NCBI GenBank assembly: GCA_023435545.1
Contig: JAEYRQ010000364.1
Span: 1-6,579, forward strand
Origin: Pseudomonadota bacterium
Lineage (GTDB): Bacteria > Pseudomonadota > Alphaproteobacteria > Rhizobiales > Tepidamorphaceae
Reading direction: 5' to 3'
Length of the DNA stretch: 6,579 nt
Below are positions 1-4,792 of this stretch, piece by piece. The notes beneath the pieces were generated by a model. That model searched no databases, was not told where the DNA came from, and saw nothing but the letters and a program-made list of their open reading frames with translations. Made by a program: the position numbers and the translations under genes. Within the stretch, counting starts at the first letter, position 1. Every line of letters starts with the position of its first letter.

Positions 1-8
1 GTGTTCAT
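1..8 (-). CDS. possible start of a further minus-strand gene, cut by the window edge
   Basis: On the minus strand an ATG begins at base 8, preceded by a purine-rich GAGGAGAGG that would serve as a Shine-Dalgarno, although the spacing is short (about 3 bases from GAGGAG). Only two codons (Met-Asn) and part of a third are inside the window, so nothing can be said about the product. It lies 56 bases downstream of the hss stop, close enough for co-transcription. It could equally be a chance ATG in a purine-rich stretch. Confidence 0.25.
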
Positions 9-30
9 CCTCTCCTCGTGCTGGCCCTTC

Positions 31-45
31 GACCGCCGCGCGGTC
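31..45. other. short perfect inverted repeat downstream of hss
   Basis: GACCGC and GCGGTC form a six-pair perfect stem around a three-base loop between the hss stop and the left edge. No T-run follows on either strand, so it does not look like a standard intrinsic terminator. It could be a weak mRNA-stabilising hairpin or chance in GC-rich DNA. Confidence 0.3.
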
Positions 46-64
46 CCCGCATCCGGGCTCCGTC

Positions 65-1495
65 CTATCTTACGAGAATGTTCCGGAATTGCCACGGGTC
101 TGATGTGTCGATGTCCTCCGCGAACAGGCTGGGGCGACCCTTCAGCGGCGTCCAGTCCGTATAGTAGCCCCTGACCGGGCCGAGATAGGGCATCTGCACC
201 TCGAGGCAGCGGGCAAAGTCCATCTCGTCGGCCTCGGTGACGCCCCGGCGCGGGTTCTCCAGCGCCCAGATCATCCCCGCCCGCACGGCGGAGGTCCCCT
301 GCAGGCCGGTGGCGTTCTGATAGGGCGCGAGCTTGCGCGTCTCCTCGATCGAGAGCTGCGAGCCGAACCAGTAGGCGTTCTTCGCATGGCCGTAGAGCAG
401 CACGCCGAGTTCGTCGATGCCGTCGACGATGTCCTTCTCGTCGAGGATGACGTGCTCCTCCTGCGCCTGCCACTGGCGGCCGGACATCTCGTGCAGCGAC
501 AGTACCGCGTCGTTGCAGGGGTGGTAGGCGTAGTGGCAGGTCGGCCGGTAGACCGCCTCGCCTCCCTCCCGGACCGTGAAGTAGTCGGCAATCGAGATCG
601 ACTCGTTGTGGGTGACCAGGAAGCCGTGCTGGGCCTTGGCCGTCGGTGTCCAGGTGCGCACGCGGGTGCCGGCGCCCGGCCGCATCAGGTAGATCGCCGC
701 CTCGCAGCCGAAGTCGTGCCTGCGACCGTCGAATGGCAGGTCCTTCTCGTGCGTGCCCCAGCCGAGCTCGGCCGGCTGCAGCCCCTCGGAGATGAAGCCC
801 TCCACCGACCAGGTGTTGACGAACACCTCCCGCGGCTTCGGCGTGCGGGCGCGCTGCGTGTCGCGCTCGGCGATGTGGATGCCCTTGACGCCGAGTTGCT
901 TCGCAAAGCGCGCCCAGCCCTCACGGGTCGAGGGGGTTTCCGCCCCCAGGGCGAGGTCGCCGGCGAGGTTCACCATCGCCTGCTTGACGAACCAGGAGAC
1001 CATGCCCGGGTTGGCGCCGCAGCAGGAGATCGCGGTCGCGCCTTCCCCTCGCCGGCGCTTCAGGTCGAGAACGGATTCGCGCAGCGCATAGTTGGAGCGC
1101 TGCGCAATGGTCAGGCTGGAATCCGTGTAATAGCCGAGCCAAGGCTCCGCCACCGTATCGATGTAGAGGCAGTCGAGGTCGAGGCAGAGATCCATGATCG
1201 CCACCGACGACACGTCGACCGACAGGTTGACGCAGAAGCCCTTGCGGCCACCAGCGGTCAGCAGCGGGGTGAGGACCTCGCGGTAGTTGTCGCGGGTGAT
1301 CGCCTCCTGCAGGAAGCGGACGCCGTTCTCCTCGGCGATGTGCCGGTGAGCGTCACTCGGATCGACGATCACCATGTCCGCCTTGTCGAATGCGATGTGG
1401 CGCAGAATCAGCGGCAGCGTGCCGGGGCCGATCGAGCCGAAGCCGATCATCACGATCGGGCCGTCGAAGGTGGCGTGGGTCTTCCAGTCGGCCAT
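65..1495 (-). CDS. hss: homospermidine synthase
   Basis: Cytosolic NAD-dependent enzyme that makes sym-homospermidine from two putrescines, or from spermidine plus putrescine. The product is 476 residues, the usual length for bacterial Hss. A Rossmann nucleotide-binding motif GFGSIGPG lies at residues 18-25, near the N-terminus. As I recall from the Blastochloris viridis enzyme, key active-site residues are Glu117, Asn162, Glu210, Trp229 (cation-pi contact), Glu237, His296 and Asp361; all seven are present here at the same numbers. The reading frame stays open upstream to base 2002, but that extension overlaps the acetyltransferase gene and is low-complexity Arg/Gly/Ala. The ATG at 1495 follows AGGAG by 10 bases and gives the conserved start MADWKTH. 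The stop is TAG. A terminator-like hairpin 80 bases upstream suggests hss has its own promoter, though none was recognisable. The saccharopine dehydrogenase-like fold is shared with other enzymes, but the active-site set makes Hss near certain. Confidence 0.96.
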   Translation of the reverse strand: MADWKTHATFDGPIVMIGFGSIGPGTLPLILRHIAFDKADMVIVDPSDAHRHIAEENGVRFLQEAITRDNYREVLTPLLTAGGRKGFCVNLSVDVSSVAIMDLCLDLDCLYIDTVAEPWLGYYTDSSLTIAQRSNYALRESVLDLKRRRGEGATAISCCGANPGMVSWFVKQAMVNLAGDLALGAETPSTREGWARFAKQLGVKGIHIAERDTQRARTPKPREVFVNTWSVEGFISEGLQPAELGWGTHEKDLPFDGRRHDFGCEAAIYLMRPGAGTRVRTWTPTAKAQHGFLVTHNESISIADYFTVREGGEAVYRPTCHYAYHPCNDAVLSLHEMSGRQWQAQEEHVILDEKDIVDGIDELGVLLYGHAKNAYWFGSQLSIEETRKLAPYQNATGLQGTSAVRAGMIWALENPRRGVTEADEMDFARCLEVQMPYLGPVRGYYTDWTPLKGRPSLFAEDIDTSDPWQFRNILVR

Positions 1496-1575
1496 CTGGG
1501 CATTTCTCCTCTGGTCTGGTCGGCTGCGGTCCGGCAGCACGGGGTCCGCCCCACCGGTGCCTACACACGGCAAAG
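1496..1575 (-). promoter_or_regulatory. hss leader with Shine-Dalgarno; no clear promoter
   Basis: These 80 bases lie between the upstream hairpin and the hss ATG. The recognisable signal is the GAGGAG Shine-Dalgarno 10-12 bases before the start. I see no convincing -35/-10 pair, so hss may instead be served by read-through from the decarboxylase-acetyltransferase unit. Confidence 0.4.
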
Positions 1576-1605
1576 CCATCGGGCCACCGCGAGGCGGCCC
1601 GATGG
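1576..1605 (-). terminator. strong hairpin after the acetyltransferase gene, probable intrinsic terminator
   Basis: A 10-pair perfect stem (CCATCGGGCC with GGCCCGATGG) continues past one A/C mismatch with two more pairs and closes with a four-base loop (GCGA on the plus strand, TCGC on the minus). On the minus strand it starts 18 bases after the acetyltransferase stop and is followed by CTTTG. The T-run is short, so termination may be partial. The position between GNAT and hss fits the end of the decarboxylase-GNAT transcript. Confidence 0.7.
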
Positions 1606-1623
1606 TTCGTATCGAGCCGTCGG

Positions 1624-2184
1624 TCAGAACCTGTAGCCGGGCGTGGCCACGCGGTCCATGTCGACGAGCGCGGCGGCCGGGACCGCCGTCTGCGGCGCGC
1701 CCGTCCCGTGCACCAGTCCGCTGGCGCCGGCAAGCGCCCCCGGCTCGAGCTCGAGGCCCAGGAACCGGTCCGGATCGACCGGCCCCGGCAGCGCCAGGTT
1801 CGACACAACGTCGCGGCCGAAGCCGAAGCGCCCGTAATAGGGAGCATCGCCCACCAGGATGACGGCCTTGTGGCCGGCCATCTCGGCACGTTTCAACGCG
1901 GTCTTCACCAGCCGGCCGCCGACCCCCTGCCCGTGCCAGTCGCAGCGCACCGCGACCGGGCCGAGCAGCAGCGCCGGTACGCCGCCGGCGTCCACGTCCC
2001 ACAGCCGGATCGTGCCGATCAGGCCGCTGGTCGACATCGCGACCAGCGCCATCCCGTCCGCCGGCACCCGCCCCTCGCGCAGCCGCTCGGCGGTCTTCAT
2101 CCGCCGGCGCGGGCCGAAGGCCTCGTCCAGCAGCGCCTCGATGCCCGGCGCATCGACCGGGGTTTCGGAGAGGATCGCGATCAT
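1624..2184 (-). CDS. GNAT-family N-acetyltransferase (COG3153/YhbS-like)
   Basis: Predicted soluble acetyl-CoA-dependent acetyltransferase of 186 residues. The acetyl-CoA-binding motif A is seen as LGPVAVRCDWHGQGVGG around residues 74-90, with the pyrophosphate-binding loop GQGVGG at 85-90. The segment VGDAPYYGRFGF at 111-122 is typical of the COG3153 subgroup. The start ATG is fixed by a strong GAGGAGG 5 bases upstream, which contains the TGA stop of the decarboxylase gene (ATTTGAGGAGG). Only 10 bases separate the two genes, implying translational coupling. The substrate is not readable from sequence. The setting between a diamine-producing decarboxylase and homospermidine synthase suggests a polyamine, but COG3153 members also act on tRNA, proteins and antibiotics, so this is inference. 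A hairpin 18 bases past the stop probably ends the transcript. Confidence 0.9.
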   Translation of the reverse strand: MIAILSETPVDAPGIEALLDEAFGPRRRMKTAERLREGRVPADGMALVAMSTSGLIGTIRLWDVDAGGVPALLLGPVAVRCDWHGQGVGGRLVKTALKRAEMAGHKAVILVGDAPYYGRFGFGRDVVSNLALPGPVDPDRFLGLELEPGALAGASGLVHGTGAPQTAVPAAALVDMDRVATPGYRF

Positions 2185-2197
2185 CGATGCCTCCTCA
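2185..2197 (-). promoter_or_regulatory. overlapping stop codon and Shine-Dalgarno coupling odc to GNAT
   Basis: The minus strand reads ATTTGAGGAGGCATCG before the GNAT ATG, so the decarboxylase TGA shares its G and A with GAGGAGG. Ribosomes ending the decarboxylase are placed directly on the GNAT start site, which should keep production of the two proteins in step. Confidence 0.8.
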
Positions 2198-3328
2198 AAT
2201 CACGTAGGACGCGAGGGGGGCGAAGCCGTTGAATCCCACCGCCGAATAGGTGGTCGTGTAGGCTCCGGTCGCCTCGATCAGGATCTCGTCGCCGATCTCC
2301 AGGCTGACGGGCAGTTCGTACGGATCGCGCTCGTAGAGCACGTCAGCGGAATCGCAGGTCGGCCCGGCCAGCACGCACGGCGCGAGGATGTCGCCGTCGC
2401 GCGGCGTGCGGATCGGATAGCGGATCGCCTCGTCCATCGTCTCGGCCAGGCCGCCGAACTTGCCGATATCGAGATAGACCCAGCGCACCGGATCCTCGTC
2501 CGACTTGCGCGAGATCAGCACCACCTCGGCCTTGATCGCGCCGGCGCCGCCGACCATGCCGCGGCCCGGCTCGATGATCGTCTCCGGGATGCGGTTGCCG
2601 AAGTGGCGGCGCAGCGCCCCGAAGATCGCCTCGCCGTAGGCACCGACCTCCGGCACCTCCTTTAGGTAGCGGGTCGGGAAGCCGCCGCCCAGATTGACCA
2701 TGCGAAGCTGGATGCCGCGCTCGGCGAGCGTGCGGAACACGCCGGCCGCCATCTCCAGCGCCCGGTCCCACGCCTCGGTATCGCGCTGCTGAGAGCCGAC
2801 GTGGAATGACACGCCCCAGGCGGCCAGACCGAGCCGGTGCGCATGTTCCAGCACGTCGATCGCCATCTCGGGGACGCAGCCGAACTTGCGGCTGAGCGGC
2901 CACTCGGCGCCGACGCCATCGGTCAGCACCCGGCAGAACACGCGGGCGCCGGGCGCGGCACGGGCGATCTTCTCGACCTCCTCGACACAATCGACCGCGA
3001 ACAGGTCGACGCCGAGCGCATGGGCGCGGGCGATGTCCCGCTCCTTCTTGATGGTGTTGCCAAACGAGATGCGATCGGAGGTCCCGCCGGCGGCCAGCAC
3101 CTGCTCGATCTCGGTCACCGATGCGGTGTCGAAGGACGAGCCGAGCGAGGCCAGCAGGCGCAGAATCTCCGGCGCCGGATTGGCCTTCACGGCGTAGTAG
3201 ATGCGCGTGTCCGGCAGGGTGCGCGCGAACGCAAGGTAGTTCTCGCGGACAACGTCCAGATCGACGACGAGGCACGGCCCCTCGGGGCGTCGCTCGGCGA
3301 TGAAGGCGCGGATTCGATCGGTGGCCAT
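2195..3328 (-). CDS. odc2: PLP-dependent ornithine (possibly lysine/ornithine) decarboxylase, fold III
   Basis: Cytosolic enzyme converting ornithine to putrescine, the substrate of the nearby homospermidine synthase; members of this subgroup often also take lysine. The product is 377 residues. The PLP-binding lysine is K48 in YYAVKANP. Other family signatures follow in order: HVGS at 176-179, the phosphate-binding GGGFP at 214-218, EPGRG at 253-257, GPTCDS at 322-327 with the catalytic-type Cys325, and GAYTTTYSAVGFNGF at 355-369. The frame remains open 13 codons upstream, but ATG at 3328 is preferred: it follows GGAG by 7 bases and gives the conserved start. The variant YLDIGKFGGLAETMDEA at 285-301, replacing the classic VNDGVYGSFN-type segment, is what I associate with alphaproteobacterial lysine/ornithine decarboxylases; this is from memory. 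It has a long structured leader and is coupled to the GNAT gene downstream. A carboxynorspermidine or diaminopimelate decarboxylase is less likely. Confidence 0.94.
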   Translation of the reverse strand: MATDRIRAFIAERRPEGPCLVVDLDVVRENYLAFARTLPDTRIYYAVKANPAPEILRLLASLGSSFDTASVTEIEQVLAAGGTSDRISFGNTIKKERDIARAHALGVDLFAVDCVEEVEKIARAAPGARVFCRVLTDGVGAEWPLSRKFGCVPEMAIDVLEHAHRLGLAAWGVSFHVGSQQRDTEAWDRALEMAAGVFRTLAERGIQLRMVNLGGGFPTRYLKEVPEVGAYGEAIFGALRRHFGNRIPETIIEPGRGMVGGAGAIKAEVVLISRKSDEDPVRWVYLDIGKFGGLAETMDEAIRYPIRTPRDGDILAPCVLAGPTCDSADVLYERDPYELPVSLEIGDEILIEATGAYTTTYSAVGFNGFAPLASYVI

Positions 3329-3333
3329 CGGGT

Positions 3334-3340
3334 GTCTCCC
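3334..3340 (-). promoter_or_regulatory. decarboxylase Shine-Dalgarno, with a complementary segment upstream
   Basis: The minus strand reads GGGAGAC seven bases after its GGAG core from the ATG at 3328, which decides the start. The six bases GGAGAC (3334-3339) are perfectly complementary to GTCTCC at 3392-3397 in the same leader, so the site could be masked by pairing. Confidence 0.6.
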
Positions 3341-3420
3341 GGTCCCAAAGGTTGAACCTCGCGGCACCGATGCGTCCGGGCTCCGCGCTGTGGAGACGCG
3401 AAGACCGTCAGCGTCGACGC

Positions 3421-3461
3421 CGACCTGATGCTCCGGATGCGCGAAGACGGCCGTCAGGCCG
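3421..3461 (-). other. leader hairpin with an eight-pair stem
   Basis: On the minus strand CGGCCTGA (3454-3461) pairs with TCAGGTCG (3421-3428) over eight positions, one of them a G-U. The 25-base interior can add CGG/CCG pairs. It lies between the structured core and the translation start and may space or insulate the two. Confidence 0.5.
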
Positions 3462-3509
3462 ATTCCACGTCCGGAACCTGGTTGCCTTTGATTGGATCGG
3501 AGAACCCGG

Positions 3510-3657
3510 TCCGCACGTCGGGCAAGGATGGTGTGCCTCTTCAGTAACCCCGGCCTTTGGAGGAGCCGGCAGAGACCAAAAAAGCCCGCACCGTCGTTGC
3601 TTTAAGCCGCCACCCTGTTGAGTCCGGGGTTGCCCGGCGACCACAGGCACGTGCGAA
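3510..3657 (-). ncRNA. candidate cis-regulatory RNA in the decarboxylase leader (possibly the speF motif)
   Basis: Read on the minus strand, bases 3649-3657 (TTCGCACGT) pair with 3510-3518 (ACGTGCGGA) in nine consecutive positions, one G-U, closing a domain of about 130 bases. Stacked directly against this is CGGGC (3584-3588) with GCCCG (3519-3523). Inside, TGGTCTCT (3571-3578) pairs with AGAGG and CCA (3529-3540) around a four-base bulge, and CCGGC (3565-3569) with GCCGG (3550-3554). A separate left arm pairs GGTCGCC (3636-3642) with GGCGGCT (3605-3611), with an inner CCGGG/CCCGG or ACCC/GGGT option. This multi-helix junction with a distant closing stem is how riboswitches and leader RNAs are built. 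Established: Rfam lists a speF motif in alphaproteobacterial ornithine decarboxylase leaders. Inferred: this is it or a relative. I could not compare it with the covariance model. Confidence 0.6.
3578..3604 (-). terminator. weak terminator-like element inside the leader RNA
   Basis: On the minus strand AAAGC (3599-3603) can pair with GCTTT (3581-3585), helped by CG/CG inside, followed by the rest of a T6 run. It shares bases with the CGGGC/GCCCG helix, so the two are mutually exclusive, as expected of an attenuator. The stem is short and AU-rich, so this may be no more than part of the RNA fold. Confidence 0.25.
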
Positions 3658-3672
3658 TATTGGGCAAGGGGT

Positions 3673-3701
3673 CAGTTAGGCGCTTCGGACTTCACAATCA
3701 A
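3673..3701 (-). promoter_or_regulatory. weak promoter candidate for the decarboxylase
   Basis: On the minus strand TTGATT (3696-3701) is a fair -35 and is followed after 17 bases by TAACTG (3673-3678), a poor -10. Transcription from here would begin about 10 bases before the closing helix of the structured RNA, which is the main reason for listing it. Confidence 0.25.
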
Positions 3702-3708
3702 GCGGTTT

Positions 3709-4644
3709 TCAGGTCCGCGGACGATTTTTTTGCGACCCCCGGGATGTCGTCGCCAGCGCGACGCCCGATAGGATTGCCGCCATCCCGAGGCCGTGGAACC
3801 ACTGGAACCGCTCGCCGAGGAAACCGACGGCCATCAGCGCGCCGAACAGCGGCATCAGGTGGAAGAACGGCCCGGCCCTGTTGGCGCCGATCAGTTCGAC
3901 CCCGCGATTGAAGAAGGCGTAGGCGACGAGCGAGGGGAAGATCGCGACATAGAGACAGGCAGCGACCGTCAGCCAGTCGAGCCGCAGCACGTATCCGGTC
4001 GATATCTCCCAGGCGAAGACGGGCAGGAGCATCACATCGCCGATCAGGAAGGTCGCCGCCAGGAAGCTGATCCAGTGAATCGCGGGCCGTCGGCGCAGCA
4101 GCGCCGAATAGATCGCGTAGAGCACTACTGCGACGAGGATCAGGATGTCGCCGACATTGAAGCGTATCGCCGCCAGCCGCTCCAGGTCGCCCTGGGAGAC
4201 GATCGCCACCACGCCGCACAGCGACAGCAGGATTCCAGCCGCCTGGCGTCCCGACAGCCGCTCCGCGAACAGCGCGAAGGTGACGAGCGCGATCACCAGC
4301 GGCTGGGCGGATTGCAGGAGGACGCCGGTGAGTGCGCCGGTGAACTGAAGCCCGAAGTAGACGAGCGTGTTGTAGGAGGCGATGCCGGTGAACGAGAGCA
4401 CCAGCATGATTGGCCAGTGCCGCAGGATTTCCGGCCAGTCGCGCTTCAGGTGCGGCCAGGCGAACGGCAGGAGTATGAGGAAGGCGCCGCCCCAGCGCAC
4501 GAACGCGAGCGCGATGGGCGGGACGTGCCCGGCCACCAGGCGTCCAAGCACGATGTTGCCGGCCCACAGGAGCGTCGTAACGATCAGCAGCAGGTAGGCT
4601 TGGCCGTAGAGCCAACGGGCGACGGCGGCGATGGTGTGGAACAT
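3709..4644 (-). CDS. EamA/DMT-family inner-membrane transporter
   Basis: Predicted 311-residue membrane protein of the drug/metabolite transporter superfamily. About ten hydrophobic segments can be seen, near residues 14-34, 43-61, 77-97, 101-121, 136-150, 165-182, 190-209, 222-242, 257-276 and 283-300. The two-fold EamA repeat shows in the matching ends AERLSGRQAAGILLSLCGVV (128-147) and GERFQWFHGLGMAAILSGV (277-295). The tail after 300 is short and basic. Substrate unknown; the family exports amino acids and other metabolites. Adjacency to polyamine genes invites a link but the family alone does not support one. The ATG at 4644 is the only usable start near the first membrane segment, yet its best Shine-Dalgarno, GGAGGAGG (4664-4671), is 19 bases away, which is unusually far. 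It is transcribed divergently from purA. I see no good terminator after its stop, so some read-through into the decarboxylase leader is possible. Confidence 0.9.
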   Translation of the reverse strand: MFHTIAAVARWLYGQAYLLLIVTTLLWAGNIVLGRLVAGHVPPIALAFVRWGGAFLILLPFAWPHLKRDWPEILRHWPIMLVLSFTGIASYNTLVYFGLQFTGALTGVLLQSAQPLVIALVTFALFAERLSGRQAAGILLSLCGVVAIVSQGDLERLAAIRFNVGDILILVAVVLYAIYSALLRRRPAIHWISFLAATFLIGDVMLLPVFAWEISTGYVLRLDWLTVAACLYVAIFPSLVAYAFFNRGVELIGANRAGPFFHLMPLFGALMAVGFLGERFQWFHGLGMAAILSGVALATTSRGSQKNRPRT

Positions 4645-4657
4645 TGGACACGCGCGG

Positions 4658-4686
4658 TTGGAGCCTCCTCCGCTAGCCGCTATAGC
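4658..4686 (+). promoter_or_regulatory. candidate purA promoter
   Basis: TTGGAG (4658-4663) and TATAGC (4681-4686) are separated by exactly 17 bases, a reasonable sigma-70-type pair. It would start transcription about 100 bases before the purA ATG. A second TATAGT (4737-4742) is a better -10 but lacks a recognisable -35. Confidence 0.35.
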
Positions 4687-4741
4687 CCTCCCTGTAAAGC
4701 CTGCGGAGAGAGGTCGCGCGCGGTCGCGCGTGCCGCTATAG
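4676..4741 (+). repeat. direct repeat GCCGCTATAG, two copies
   Basis: The ten-base GCCGCTATAG occurs at 4676-4685 and again at 4732-4741, 56 bases apart, in the divergent region between the transporter and purA. Each copy contains a -10-like TATAG, and CTATAG is palindromic, so either copy could in principle act on either strand. Confidence 0.5.
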
Positions 4742-4749
4742 TCGCGCGC
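4712..4749 (+). repeat. GTCGCGCG short repeats upstream of purA
   Basis: GGTCGCGCG appears at 4712-4720 and 4722-4730, and GTCGCGCG again at 4741-4748. The GTCGCGCG copies start 10 and then 18 bases apart. The first spacing is one helical turn, as for regulator half-sites, but biased base composition could also produce them. Confidence 0.4.
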
Positions 4750-4759
4750 TTTTCGGGAC

Positions 4760-4776
4760 GCCGGCTGAGTGCCGGC
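4760..4776 (+). other. hairpin just upstream of purA
   Basis: GCCGGC is repeated on either side of TGAGT. Because GCCGGC is its own reverse complement, the copies form a six-pair hairpin with a five-base loop ending 16 bases before the purA ATG. There is no T-run, so it is not a terminator. It could affect mRNA stability or ribosome access. Confidence 0.45.
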
Positions 4777-4792
4777 ATTGGGACAGGGACAA

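Larger units (their letters stand above)
3329..3708 (-). promoter_or_regulatory. long structured 5' leader of the decarboxylase gene
   Basis: This 380-base gap between the transporter stop and the decarboxylase start holds no convincing gene. On the minus strand it carries, in order, a weak promoter candidate (3673-3701), a structured core (3510-3657), an eight-pair hairpin (3421-3461), and small hairpins with an anti-Shine-Dalgarno segment (3392-3415) before the Shine-Dalgarno (3334-3340). There is no ATG on the minus strand between the transporter stop and the decarboxylase start, so an ATG-initiated leader peptide is unlikely. Confidence 0.65.

Noticed and set aside
386..1636. 416-codon plus-strand open frame opposite hss
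   Set aside because: It is antisense to a gene with intact catalytic residues, has no recognisable motifs, and is the kind of long frame that GC-rich DNA gives by chance.
1496..2002. N-terminal extension of the hss frame to 2002
   Set aside because: It overlaps most of the acetyltransferase gene in another frame and is Arg/Gly/Ala low-complexity. The ATG at 1495 has a Shine-Dalgarno and the conserved start.
3352..3621. 89-codon plus-strand open frame in the decarboxylase leader
   Set aside because: No family resemblance, no clear Shine-Dalgarno, and it lies over the helices that better explain the region.
3408..3650. 80-codon minus-strand frame from a GTG in the leader, a possible leader peptide
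   Set aside because: The start has no Shine-Dalgarno and lies inside the closing helix, and the translation resembles no known leader peptide.
3698..4651. 317-codon minus-strand frame from GTG 4651
   Set aside because: It is better placed relative to GGAGGAGG, but the translation is Arg/Pro-rich with no membrane pattern, while the neighbouring frame gives an intact EamA protein.
4769..4792. Upstream GTG start for purA
   Set aside because: It adds eight residues not typical of the family and lies within the hairpin. The ATG at 4793 has a nearby purine-rich site.
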